Shown here: piece by piece, positions 6,874 through 14,441 of the stretch
Layout of the letters: the number at the start of each line of letters is the position of its first letter
How positions within the stretch are numbered: the stretch's first letter is position 1
Source of the DNA: Caldilineaceae bacterium
GTDB taxonomy: Bacteria > Chloroflexota > Anaerolineae > Caldilineales > Caldilineaceae
Reading direction: 5' to 3'
Length of the DNA: 64,000 nt
Assembly: GCA_019637685.1 (NCBI GenBank)
Contig: JAHBVF010000001.1
Coordinates: 186,001 to 250,000, forward strand
The notes under the pieces: generated by a model
Databases searched by the model: none
Told to the model about the DNA's origin: nothing
What the model saw: only the letters and a program-made list of their open reading frames with translations
Position numbers and translations under genes: made by a program

Positions 6874-9084
6874 CTACGGCTTGGCAATGGATAGGGAAAG
6901 TTCGACAAATTCGTTCTGACTGCCGTCGGCCAGCCGCACAGGGACACGCCCCGCGTCGGTGTATAGCCCCACAATCAGACGGTAATTTCCAGGCGGCGTT
7001 TGGGCTGGAATTGTCAGCCGATAGGGATCGCGCACAACAATTCCCGGCTGCCACGTATCGGTAGGGGCCAGCCCCATCACAGGCAGATTGTCCTGCTGGG
7101 CGATGAGTTGCCCGGCTTCATTCAGCAATTGGGTGAAGACCGTATAGCTTTGGGCTACGGCTTCTTCCGCCTGCCAGTATACCACGAAATTGAGGTCTTC
7201 TCCCGGCTTGGCTGTGCCTGTGTGGACAGCCAGCAGACGGATGGGGCCACCCTCTGTCTGTGCGACTGCGATTGGGGACGGGGGCAGTTGGACGACGCGC
7301 GCCAGGTGGCAAGTGCCCAGGGCTTGAGCGTCGAGCCTCTGCACATCGGGCCGCTGGAAATAGTCTGCGGCCTGGGTCGGTCGATCGTCCCGCGTCAGCC
7401 ACCAGAATCCGCCCGTCTCCTCGCCCAGGGCGGTCAGCTTTTCCGCAATCACCCGTTCCGGAGCGATGTCAGGCCGATAGCCGTCGATGAGCCGCAGATC
7501 GTAACTTTGGCGTAGCCAGGGATAGAACTGCTCCCACACATCGCTCTGATCTGTGGCGATGACTTTCTCCGGCCATTCGGCTTCGGCCTGCAAATAGGCC
7601 ACGGCTTCCCGGCAGGGGTGGGCGGCCAGACGCGAATCGACGTAGGCCCGCGCCAGCGCGGGTGTGGCTGCTAATCCAGCCAGCACACCGACCGTCAACA
7701 CACCCCAGCTCAACCGGCTGCTCCACCTGCGAATGGGCTGGCTTCCCCCGCCCGGCCAGATCTGGCCCAGGAACTCCGCGGCCACCAGCAGCAGCAGCCC
7801 CGTGCGAAAGAGAACTGTGCCCCACAGCAGCCAGTGCTCGTTGGGCAGCATAATGATAAAGATGTGGGACTCGACGAAGTTGCTGAACATCAGCCCCACA
7901 GAAATGGCGATTCCCCGAAAATCGGGCAGGAGCAGGACCAGAAAAGCCATCACCCAAACGACAAATTGGGGGCTCCAGCCTTTGCTGTAGAGAAAGAGCC
8001 AAATGACACTGACCCCGGCAAAGGCGATGAGCGTGCGGGGCTGTTGCCAGTCGTAGGCGCGGGTATAGAGCCAGAGAAAGAGCAGCCCGAAGGCGAGGGT
8101 AATGGCGGACCAGGGCAAGTGGCTCTGCCAGAGAGGGCCGTCCAGCCCGGCCAGGTTGCGCATGTCCAGCGGGACCTGGCCGAAGCCGTAGTAGCCGTCC
8201 AGCACAGCCCATAGGCTTTGCCAGGGCGGGCGGATGCTATTGGCGCGCAGACTGCTGAAGGCCAGGGCCGGGTTGCCCCCCACAAGCGGGTAGCCAAAGC
8301 CCACGACCGCGGCAGCAGTCAGCAGCGTATAGAGGGTGGGGCGCAGGAGGTTTCCCGGCGAGTGGCGGTTGAACCATTCCGAACGGGCCGCGCTCAGGCT
8401 CAACTTTGCGCCCAGCCAGCGCACGGCCAGAGGAATGAGCAGCGCAGGCGTCAGCTTTGCCAGAATCCCTAGGCCCGCGGCCAGCGCGCTCGCGGCCCAG
8501 CCCCAGCGGCGTCGGCGGCTCTCCAACAGCAGGTCCAGCCCCAGGAGCATAAAAAAGAGGGGCATCGGCTCGAACCAGCCCAGAAAAGTGTAGGCAGGGG
8601 TGAAGAGGAGAGCGTAGAGGATGACAGAGAGGAGGGATGAGGGGATGAGGAGATTATGGACTGAGACGTCAGTCCCCAGTCCCCGGTCTCCAGTTCCCGG
8701 TCCCCGCTCCCCAGTCCCCAGTTTCCTTGCCAGCCGGTAGATAAGCAAAAAGTTGCCGATTTCGAAGAGGAGAAGGGAGAGGCTGAGAAATGTGTAGAAG
8801 AAGAGGCGGGGATCGGCCCAGGGCGGGATGCGCGCCGAGAGGTTGAACATTGCCAGCATCAGGCCGGGAAAGAGGGGTGGATAGACCGTCCACATATTCT
8901 CAAAAGCCCGATAGCCCGCGGGGGTCAGGAGCGCCCACGTGCGGTAGTAGTCGTAGTCGGAAAAGTCGGCCACAAAGCCGCCAGGCCGGAAGAGAAAGAC
9001 GGACATCACGCGGAAGCTGACGAAGAGAAGCAGGAGGAGGGCAAAGAATTTGCGCTCGGTGTCGGGCTGGGCGTGGGAAGTCAA
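6874..9084 (-). CDS. polytopic membrane glycosyltransferase with C-terminal beta-sandwich tail
   Basis: This 736-residue protein starts with a membrane segment (FFALLLLLFVSFRVMSVFLF) and has about 10-12 segments up to residue 470. DFSDYDYYRTW in the first loop resembles the acidic motif of GT-C/GT87-type enzymes. The last 220 residues carry GGPIRLLAVHTGTAKPGEDL, SYTVFTQLLNEAGQ and PPGNYRLIVGLYTD, the same tail domain as in the 4437 protein. The start is uncertain: the frame opens with TTG at 9082-9084 and no strong ribosome site is visible. A heptamer repeat (8671-8725) inserts a Gly/Thr/Arg-rich stretch between two membrane segments. The gene precedes the 4437 gene in the same direction with a 100-base gap, so they may be co-transcribed. 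Confidence 0.65.
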   Translation of the reverse strand: MTSHAQPDTERKFFALLLLLFVSFRVMSVFLFRPGGFVADFSDYDYYRTWALLTPAGYRAFENMWTVYPPLFPGLMLAMFNLSARIPPWADPRLFFYTFLSLSLLLFEIGNFLLIYRLARKLGTGERGPGTGDRGLGTDVSVHNLLIPSSLLSVILYALLFTPAYTFLGWFEPMPLFFMLLGLDLLLESRRRRWGWAASALAAGLGILAKLTPALLIPLAVRWLGAKLSLSAARSEWFNRHSPGNLLRPTLYTLLTAAAVVGFGYPLVGGNPALAFSSLRANSIRPPWQSLWAVLDGYYGFGQVPLDMRNLAGLDGPLWQSHLPWSAITLAFGLLFLWLYTRAYDWQQPRTLIAFAGVSVIWLFLYSKGWSPQFVVWVMAFLVLLLPDFRGIAISVGLMFSNFVESHIFIIMLPNEHWLLWGTVLFRTGLLLLVAAEFLGQIWPGGGSQPIRRWSSRLSWGVLTVGVLAGLAATPALARAYVDSRLAAHPCREAVAYLQAEAEWPEKVIATDQSDVWEQFYPWLRQSYDLRLIDGYRPDIAPERVIAEKLTALGEETGGFWWLTRDDRPTQAADYFQRPDVQRLDAQALGTCHLARVVQLPPSPIAVAQTEGGPIRLLAVHTGTAKPGEDLNFVVYWQAEEAVAQSYTVFTQLLNEAGQLIAQQDNLPVMGLAPTDTWQPGIVVRDPYRLTIPAQTPPGNYRLIVGLYTDAGRVPVRLADGSQNEFVELSLSIAKP
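8671..8725. repeat. CCCCAGT-type heptanucleotide tandem repeat in a coding region
   Basis: Seven to eight consecutive units vary around CCCCAGT (CCCCGGT, CTCCAGT, TCCCGGT, CCCCGCT). The array is read in frame in the 6874 gene and encodes a Gly-Thr-Arg/Asp-rich loop. The unit resembles the short tandemly repeated repetitive (STRR) heptamers described in filamentous cyanobacteria. Confidence 0.75.
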
Positions 9085-9258
9085 GACTGGGCGGCTCTCG
9101 GCTGGCGGTGGGAAATGAGAAATTCTGTTCCGCCTATTATACGCTTCGGAGGGAAGATGGGGGAATCCCCGCGTCGGTTGGGCTGAATTGATTCAATGGC
9201 TGCTTTGCGCTACAGTATCACCCAAACTCGTCCATCCATCCAACCCGGAGCGACCGCA

Positions 9259-9780
9259 ATGAGTGAAGAAATTCCCGAACGCACACCGGCTGATCTGGCC
9301 CGTTTTATTGCTGCCGAGTCCATTGCGGCGCGGCTGATCGCCGACATCGGCGAGACGCCCACTGTGCCCGCGGCGGCCGCGGCCCTGGGCGTGCGCCCTG
9401 AACAGATTGTCAAGACGCTGCTCTTTCTGGTGGAGACGCCCGCCGCGCCTGATGGGCAGCCGGTGGTGGTCATCAGTAATGGGGAGAGCCGGGTGGACAG
9501 GCGTCCTGTGGCCGACTATTTTGGCGTGGGTAAGAAACGGGTGAGGCTGGCCCCGCCGGAGGTCGTGCTGGCATTGCTGGGATACCCAACGGGCGGCGTG
9601 CCCCCTTTCGGCCACATCACCCGGCTGCCTGTACTGCTGGACAGCGCGATCACTGCCTTTGACGAAGACGAACTGGTCTATGGCGGCGGCGGGGATCACC
9701 GAACAATGCTGGAATTGACAGTGGGCGAACTGGTGCGGGTGGTGCAGCCCGAACTGCTGGCCCTCAGCGCGGCCGTCTAA
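9259..9780 (+). CDS. YbaK/aminoacyl-tRNA deacylase family protein
   Basis: The 173-residue product has the YbaK/ProX fold signature: VPAAAAALGVRPEQIVKTLLF, VVVISNGESRVDRRPVADYF, VRLAPPEVVLALLGYPTGGVPPFGH and LPVLLDSAI. Family members hydrolyse mischarged aminoacyl-tRNAs (for example Cys-tRNA-Pro), and the conserved lysine after IV is present. An upstream in-frame ATG at 9196 exists, but GGAG lies about 9 bases before the ATG at 9259, which fits the family N-terminus better. The gene converges with the lamin-tail gene and overlaps it by 4 bases. Substrate specificity cannot be read from sequence. Confidence 0.85.
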   Translation: MSEEIPERTPADLARFIAAESIAARLIADIGETPTVPAAAAALGVRPEQIVKTLLFLVETPAAPDGQPVVVISNGESRVDRRPVADYFGVGKKRVRLAPPEVVLALLGYPTGGVPPFGHITRLPVLLDSAITAFDEDELVYGGGGDHRTMLELTVGELVRVVQPELLALSAAV

Positions 9781-10568
9781 TGTTTGGATAGCAGAGGCAA
9801 ATAAGTGGATTTTTGTGCTTCGCTGGTTCCCGTGGGTGTCGGTGTAGGTGTTTCCACCGTTGCCGCAGTCGGTGTCAGAGTCGGTGTCGGCGTCACTGTC
9901 GGCGATTGTGTCGCTGTTGGCGTAAGCGTCGGGGTGCTGGTCAGTTGGGGGATTGCGTTGTCCTGGCCCTGGCTGGGTGCGCCGTTCTGCCAATCGGTGC
10001 TGTGAGTCAACAGCCCGCTGCCGCTGTTAATACCCCGCCAGGCCAGTGTCTGCCCATCAGCGGATCGGGGCACAAAGTCGTATTGCCCTGGCGACAGTTC
10101 CCGCCAGATGCCTTTGGCAACGGCCACACTGCCCCGGCCAATCGCCGCGCCCGATCCCCACTGCACAAAATCCACCATCGATGTGGCGCTGAAGAAATTG
10201 CTGTCGATGTACAGTCCCAAATCGGAGGCGTTGTCGTCCAGGTCGGTCCAGGGCCGGACGACGAGTATCTCCCCCGGTGTGAGGATGTAGTCGTCGCCAT
10301 TGATAATGGGGAGCAGGCCCACCTGTCCATAATCAAACCGGGCGCAAAACCACCAGTTGCCGACATCGATTGTCTGGCTGCCGGTATTGCGGATTTCGAT
10401 CCAATCGTCCGCTGAACCGACGCCCCGGTAGTGGACTTCGTTGATGACGATGTCCTCGTTGGCGGATGGCTGGGCAGACAGTTCACCCTCGCCCACGGCC
10501 AGAGAGAAGAGTCCGGGCAGCAGGATGGCAAAGAGTGCAACCACCAGTGGGTGTTGGCGTCGGATCAT
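9777..10568 (-). CDS. secreted lamin-tail-domain surface protein with Thr/Pro stalk
   Basis: The ATG at 10566-10568 is preceded by GAGG at 7 bases and gives a 263-residue protein with a clear signal peptide (HPLVVALFAILLPGLFSLAV). A lamin-tail domain follows, recognised by NEDIVINEVHYRG, DDWIEIRNTGSQTIDVGNWW and LTPGEILVVRP. The C-terminal 55 residues are a Thr/Pro repeat stalk that ends in KSTYLPLLSKH. This Thr/Pro plus Y-L-P-L tail recurs on secreted proteins of Chloroflexota in my recollection and may be a sorting signal. Lamin-tail domains in bacteria are often on cell-surface or nuclease-associated proteins. A good promoter lies at 10621-10649. Confidence 0.75.
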   Translation of the reverse strand: MIRRQHPLVVALFAILLPGLFSLAVGEGELSAQPSANEDIVINEVHYRGVGSADDWIEIRNTGSQTIDVGNWWFCARFDYGQVGLLPIINGDDYILTPGEILVVRPWTDLDDNASDLGLYIDSNFFSATSMVDFVQWGSGAAIGRGSVAVAKGIWRELSPGQYDFVPRSADGQTLAWRGINSGSGLLTHSTDWQNGAPSQGQDNAIPQLTSTPTLTPTATQSPTVTPTPTLTPTAATVETPTPTPTGTSEAQKSTYLPLLSKH

Positions 10569-10620
10569 TGGAAACCTCGCAGAGATAGGGGACTCGCGGG
10601 AAAAGAAGGGGCTGATGACC

Positions 10621-10649
10621 AGTATACAGAGGTTTGACGCTGGACGCAA
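10621..10649 (-). promoter_or_regulatory. sigma70-type promoter for the lamin-tail gene
   Basis: On the minus strand TTGCGT (plus 10644-10649) and TATACT (plus 10621-10626) are spaced by exactly 17 bases. It lies about 55 bases before the chosen start at 10568. Confidence 0.6.
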
Positions 10650-10665
10650 TCGCTGTCGAACGCTT

Positions 10666-11610
10666 TCAACGGCTGGTGATGACTGGACAGCCCGCGGCCA
10701 TTGCTTCCAGCAGCATCATTCCAAAGCCTTCGTAGTGGCTGGGGAAGAGATAGGCTGTGGCCCCGGCGTAGAGCGCGGGTTTGTCGGCTTCGTCCACCCA
10801 GCCCGCGTAATGGATGTGATCGGCCAGATTCAGCGCCGCGGCCATGCGCCGGGGATCGGGGAAGAAGTCGGTGTCCCGCGTCGGCAACTTCCCGGCCAGG
10901 ACGAGCTTTACCGCGGGGTCGCCGTCCTTGTCCAGATAGCGCCGGTAGCCCGCCAGAATGCCCTGCACATTTTTGCGCGCATCAAAACCGCCCAGATAGA
11001 GGAAATAGCGGTCGGGCAGGCTGTACTTGGCGCGCATGGCGTCGCGGCGCGGCATCTCTTGCGAGGCTGCCTCCTCCATATTCGGGCCGTGATGTACAGG
11101 AAAAACCTGCGTTGGGGGGATAGACAGATGCGTCGTCACATCCCGCGCCCCGGCCTGGCTGACGGTTATCACCGCGGCCGCGCGCCGGGCTGTGAAGCTG
11201 ACCAGCCCGGTGTAGAGCCGGTTGAGCAGATCGCCCCGATAGACGGGCAGGAGCAGAGGGATCAGATCGTGGACAGTGACGACAGTGGGGATGGGCTGCC
11301 ACAAAGGGGCCGCCCAATAGGGGACGAACAGCACATCCGCGCCCAGTCGTCGGGCCGCGGCTGGGACGGCGATCTGTTCCCAATAGAGTTTGGCGAGCTG
11401 GCGGGGGAGGTTGGGGATTGGGGATGGGAGAGTGGAGAGTGGAGATTGGGGCGTCCCACTCTCCACTCTCCACTCTCCCTTTTCCGGCGTCAGGAGGGTA
11501 AATCTCGTGCTGGTTCCCGCACGGGCCAAATGTTCCACCAGCCGGTGCAGATATTGTCCGCTGCCGGTGGTGGATTGACCCCAGAACCAGCCGTTGATGA
11601 GGATGTGCAT
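10666..11610 (-). CDS. GT4-family glycosyltransferase, C-terminally truncated
   Basis: The protein has 314 residues. It begins MHILINGWFWGQSTTGSGQY, has VVTVHDLIPLLLP and AAAVITVSQAGARDV in the N-terminal Rossmann half, and FLYLGGFDARKNVQGIL and YLFPSHYEGFGMMLLEAMA in the nucleotide-sugar binding half. It stops at GCPVITSR. Full GT4 enzymes continue about 60-70 residues (compare the 47440 protein, which has SSLPEVAGDAALLV and two more helices). The missing part includes the final helix that packs on the N-domain, so activity is doubtful. An in-frame heptamer repeat (11411-11481) also inserts an unusual Pro/Ser-rich stretch after LLTPEKG. This is probably a decaying gene or a recent truncation. 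Confidence 0.75.
   Translation of the reverse strand: MHILINGWFWGQSTTGSGQYLHRLVEHLARAGTSTRFTLLTPEKGEWRVESGTPQSPLSTLPSPIPNLPRQLAKLYWEQIAVPAAARRLGADVLFVPYWAAPLWQPIPTVVTVHDLIPLLLPVYRGDLLNRLYTGLVSFTARRAAAVITVSQAGARDVTTHLSIPPTQVFPVHHGPNMEEAASQEMPRRDAMRAKYSLPDRYFLYLGGFDARKNVQGILAGYRRYLDKDGDPAVKLVLAGKLPTRDTDFFPDPRRMAAALNLADHIHYAGWVDEADKPALYAGATAYLFPSHYEGFGMMLLEAMAAGCPVITSR
11411..11481. repeat. heptanucleotide repeat with inverted arms inside the GT4 gene
   Basis: About ten 7-base units (GGGGATT, GGAGAGT, then TCCACTC) form two arms that are complementary to each other around GGGGCGTCCC, so the block is both tandem and palindromic. It is translated as a Pro/Ser/Glu-rich insertion. Confidence 0.7.
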
Positions 11611-11622
11611 TTGCGCCCGCCG

Positions 11623-11651
11623 TTGACTTTGCCAAACTGCTCAGGTATACT
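11623..11651 (+). promoter_or_regulatory. strong sigma70-type promoter for the DUF433/DUF5615 pair
   Basis: TTGACT (11623-11628) and TATACT (11646-11651) are spaced by 17 bases. The strong ribosome site AAAGGAGG (11664-11671) follows 8 bases before the ATG at 11680. This is one of the best promoter matches in the window. Confidence 0.7.
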
Positions 11652-11679
11652 GCCGATCAATACAAAGGAGGTTTGACCA

Positions 11680-11913
11680 ATGGATCAAAATCGAATCGTT
11701 ATCGATCCCGAAGTGCATTTTGCCCAACCGACTGTGGCCGGTACACGGGTCCCAGTCTATGCTGTCTTGGAGTTGCTCGAAGCCGGTATTGGCTTCGATA
11801 CAATCATCCGGGACTATTATCCAGTCCTCACAATTGATGACATCCGCGCCTGTGTTCGCTATGCGGTCAATCTGATCAAAGCTGAGGAAGTTCATCTGGC
11901 CCTGGCAGTCTGA
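11680..11913 (+). CDS. DUF433 family antitoxin-like protein
   Basis: The 77-residue protein has the DUF433 pattern: IVIDPEVHFAQPTVAGTRVPVYAVLE (shown here in parts: a PTVAGTRVPV core), then LLEAGIGFDTIIRDYYPVL and TIDDIRACVRYAV. DUF433 proteins are short winged-helix-like proteins usually encoded next to a PIN-like DUF5615 toxin and presumed to be the antitoxin. Here the stop codon overlaps the start of the DUF5615 gene by one base (TGATG), which indicates translational coupling. A near-consensus promoter and a full AAAGGAGG ribosome site precede it. Confidence 0.85.
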   Translation: MDQNRIVIDPEVHFAQPTVAGTRVPVYAVLELLEAGIGFDTIIRDYYPVLTIDDIRACVRYAVNLIKAEEVHLALAV

Positions 11914-12272
11914 TGCATTTCTTCTGCGATCAGGACGTTTATCGTTTGACCTCCGAGTTTCTTGGATCCCTGGGCCACGACGTAGTGACGGCGGCTGATA
12001 AAGGAATGAGTCAAGCGGTTGACCGGGAAATCCTGCAATTTGCGGCTGACCACAACCGCATTCTTATCACTCGCGACAAAGATTTCGGATCCCTCGTCTT
12101 CTCCCGAATGTTTCCCCACCGCGGCGTAATTCTTCTGCGCGTCACACCACAGACGCTGTCCGATATTCACACCGAACTCAAACGATTTCTGTCCCTCCAA
12201 GCCGAGGAGGATATTCAGCGCAGTTTTGTTGTTATCGAAAAAGATCGCCACCGAATCCGTCGGATCGATTAA
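11913..12272 (+). CDS. DUF5615 PIN-like toxin candidate
   Basis: The 119-residue protein begins MHFFCDQDVYRLTSEFLGSL and carries GHDVVTAADKG, ADREIL-like VDREILQFA and ILITRDKDFGSLVF. The acidic residues at D7 and in TRDKDFG are the expected metal-binding positions of the DUF5615/Mut7-C-like PIN fold, presumed to be an RNase. Paired with the upstream DUF433 gene it forms a type II toxin-antitoxin-like module. The 3-prime end overlaps the convergent epimerase gene by 4 bases. Toxicity has not been shown for this pair. Confidence 0.8.
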   Translation: MHFFCDQDVYRLTSEFLGSLGHDVVTAADKGMSQAVDREILQFAADHNRILITRDKDFGSLVFSRMFPHRGVILLRVTPQTLSDIHTELKRFLSLQAEEDIQRSFVVIEKDRHRIRRID

Positions 12273-13210
12273 GAAAAATTGCCCCGCAGCCACGCCACTG
12301 TCCGCGCCATCCCCTCTTCCAGCGTAACTTCTGCCTGCCAGCCCAGCACATTTTTCGCCTTTGTGCTGTCCAGATAAGTCGCCAGCACCTCGCCCGCGGG
12401 CCGGGGGACGTAGACCGGGGCCTGGGTGTAGCCGGTGGCTACGGATAGCACCGCGTGGACCCGGTTGATATCCGTGGGGACGCCTGTGCCCACATTGATG
12501 ATGCCGTGGGCGTCGCTTTCCAACGCCAGCCGGTTGGCACGGGCAATGTCGCCCACATAGCAGAAGTCCCGAATCTGCTTGCCGTCGCCGGTGATTTTGG
12601 TGGGCAAGTTTTGCAACATCGCGCCGGCAAAGATGGCGATGACGCCCGCCTCGCCTTTGCTGTCCTGGCGGGGGCCATAGACATTCGGGTAGCGCAGGGC
12701 TACGTAGTCCAGCCCGTAGTTCTGCCAGTAGAGGTCCAGGTGATACTCGCAGCTCAGTTTGTTGGCTCCGTAGTTGTCTTTGGGCTGTGCTCTGCTCTCT
12801 TCCGTAAAGGGCAGTTTGCTCCCGTCCTCGCTGTAGCCCTCGCCGTAGGTGGCCCCGCCGGTGCTGGCAAAGACAATCTTCTTCACCCCGTGCTGGCGGG
12901 CCAGTTCCAGCAGATGGAGCGTGCCTACGACGTTCACCTGGGCGTAGGTGGCCGGGTCTGTCATGCTGTCGCGCACATTGGCCAGCGCGGCCTGATGGGC
13001 GATGGCATCGGGCTGCTCTGCCGCAAAGATTTCGGCCAACCGGGGCTGATCCCGCAGGTCGGCCTCGTAAAACGCAGCCTCTGCCGGGATGTTCGCCTTC
13101 TTCCCCGTGTACAGATTGTCCGCCACCACCACCTGATGGCCCGCGGCCAGCAGCCCGTCGGCCACGTGGCTCCCGATAAAACCGGCCCCGCCGGTGACAA
13201 GAACTTTCAT
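12269..13210 (-). CDS. NAD-dependent sugar epimerase/dehydratase (extended SDR, GalE-like)
   Basis: This 313-residue extended SDR has a GGAGFIGSH nucleotide-binding loop at residues 7-15, DNLYTGKKANI after the second strand, and the catalytic Tyr-Lys as Y147 and K151 in DNYGANK with S116/T117. VALRYPNVYGPRQ and the FCYVGDIARAN segment match UDP-glucose 4-epimerase-like enzymes. It probably makes a nucleotide sugar for the surface glycan enzymes in this region; the exact substrate is unknown. AAGGAAAG lies upstream of the ATG. It is followed by the toxin gene on the other strand. Confidence 0.88.
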   Translation of the reverse strand: MKVLVTGGAGFIGSHVADGLLAAGHQVVVADNLYTGKKANIPAEAAFYEADLRDQPRLAEIFAAEQPDAIAHQAALANVRDSMTDPATYAQVNVVGTLHLLELARQHGVKKIVFASTGGATYGEGYSEDGSKLPFTEESRAQPKDNYGANKLSCEYHLDLYWQNYGLDYVALRYPNVYGPRQDSKGEAGVIAIFAGAMLQNLPTKITGDGKQIRDFCYVGDIARANRLALESDAHGIINVGTGVPTDINRVHAVLSVATGYTQAPVYVPRPAGEVLATYLDSTKAKNVLGWQAEVTLEEGMARTVAWLRGNFS

Positions 13211-13280
13211 AAATCATCTTTCCTTCGGTAAAAAGAAACTACCCAGAGATGAGCGGTATCGAACTGTATCATCACTTTAA

Positions 13281-13341
13281 TGCGTGGTGCGTGGTGCGTG
13301 AACGAATATCACTACCAGTTCACGTACGACGCACTACGCAT
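13281..13341. repeat. palindromic intergenic repeat (GCGTGGT type)
   Basis: Two 23-base arms (13281-13303 and 13319-13341) pair at about 20 of 23 positions. The left arm is built of GCGTGGT heptamers. A related element lies at 19922-19970. It sits between the aldo/keto reductase and epimerase genes. Confidence 0.7.
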
Positions 13342-13347
13342 CACCTA

Positions 13348-14310
13348 TCAGCCCGCCCCGCCGTTGATATACGCCACTTCATCCGCGCTCAGTTTCACCT
13401 GGCTGGCGTGGATATTTTCGCGGAATTCATCGCCCGTGCGGGTCCCCACCAGCGCGTAGACATCCAGCCCGCTGTGCAGCACGTAGGAAAGGGCAATCTG
13501 GGGCAGAGTCAGCCCCTTGGCTTTGCCGATCTCCTCGGCCCGGTCGATGCGGCCAAAGTTCTCTTCGGTGCAATAGCAGCGCACCACCAGTTCGTCGTTG
13601 TAACCGCTGAAGCTGTCCAGATTGTCCCGGCGGAAGCGACCGGTGAGAAAGCCACCGGCCAGGCTGGACCAGACAAAGAGGGGCATCTTCTGCGCTTTGT
13701 ACCAGGCCCGGTCCGCCGCGGCTTCGGGACCGGCGATGCTCAGGCAATTCTCCCAGGGGGATTCCTTCTGCACGGCCATGCTGAAGTTGGGGCTGCTGAC
13801 GACGAAGGGCTTCAGCCCGTTGGCCGCGGCATAGGTGTTGGCCTCGGCAATGCGGGCGGGCGTCCAGTTGGAGCCGCCAAAGCTGCCGATCTTGCCCGCC
13901 TTGTGATGCTCGTTGAGCACTTCCACAATCGGCCCCACCGGGTTGCGGGGATCGTCCCGGTGCAGCACGTAGAGGTCGATGAAGTCCACATTCATGCGGG
14001 CCAGGGAGTCGTGGAGATCGCTGGTGATGTCGTAGGGTGTCACCCGCTGGCGGTCCCGGTTGTGGTGCGCACCCTTGCCCAGAATCACCACTTTGTCCCG
14101 GATACCCCGGCTGTTGATCCACGCGCCCAAACTGCGCTCGCATTCGCCGCCGCCGTAGCCGTGGGCAGTGTCAAAAGTCGTGCCGCCTGCTTCAAAGATG
14201 GCGTCGAGCAGGGCGAAATCCTCGTCCAGATGGCTGGTGTGCAACATTACTGTGCCCTGCACCAGACGGGAGATGGGTTTGTCGATGCCAGGTATTTTTC
14301 CGTAGTCCAT
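13348..14310 (-). CDS. aldo/keto reductase
   Basis: The 320-residue TIM-barrel enzyme has the aldo/keto reductase tetrad at D47, Y52, K79 and H117, in FDTAHGYGGG, VVILGKGAHHN and LYVLHRDDP. The segment GSFGGSNWTPARI and the C-terminal ALVGTRTGDEFRENI match the NADP-binding part. It is likely an NADPH-dependent oxidoreductase acting on a carbonyl or sugar; the neighbours suggest sugar metabolism. GGGAGAAC lies about 5 bases before the ATG. It shares its direction with the oxidoreductase upstream and the epimerase downstream, each separated by a palindromic repeat, so the three may form one transcript. Confidence 0.87.
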   Translation of the reverse strand: MDYGKIPGIDKPISRLVQGTVMLHTSHLDEDFALLDAIFEAGGTTFDTAHGYGGGECERSLGAWINSRGIRDKVVILGKGAHHNRDRQRVTPYDITSDLHDSLARMNVDFIDLYVLHRDDPRNPVGPIVEVLNEHHKAGKIGSFGGSNWTPARIAEANTYAAANGLKPFVVSSPNFSMAVQKESPWENCLSIAGPEAAADRAWYKAQKMPLFVWSSLAGGFLTGRFRRDNLDSFSGYNDELVVRCYCTEENFGRIDRAEEIGKAKGLTLPQIALSYVLHSGLDVYALVGTRTGDEFRENIHASQVKLSADEVAYINGGAG

Positions 14311-14359
14311 TTGTGTTCTCCCAAAAATGTTGATTGGTTGCTTAGTTCATTGGTTGATT

Positions 14360-14435
14360 GGTGGATTGGTTCATCTGTTGACTGGTGGTACTCGCAGAAT
14401 CCCAATCAACCAGTGAACAGATGAACCAATCCACC
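14360..14435. repeat. palindromic intergenic repeat (GGATTGGTT type)
   Basis: Two 29-base arms (14360-14388 and 14407-14435) pair at about 27 positions with an 18-base spacer. The left arm continues upstream with further GGTTGATT units. It lies between two oxidoreductase genes and can form a strong hairpin in the transcript. Confidence 0.7.
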
Positions 14436-14441
14436 CGCCAA

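Noticed and set aside
11913-13217. 441-residue minus-strand frame over the epimerase and toxin genes
   Set aside because: It is a shadow frame of the epimerase, rich in Arg and Gly with no domain; the two real genes have clear family motifs.
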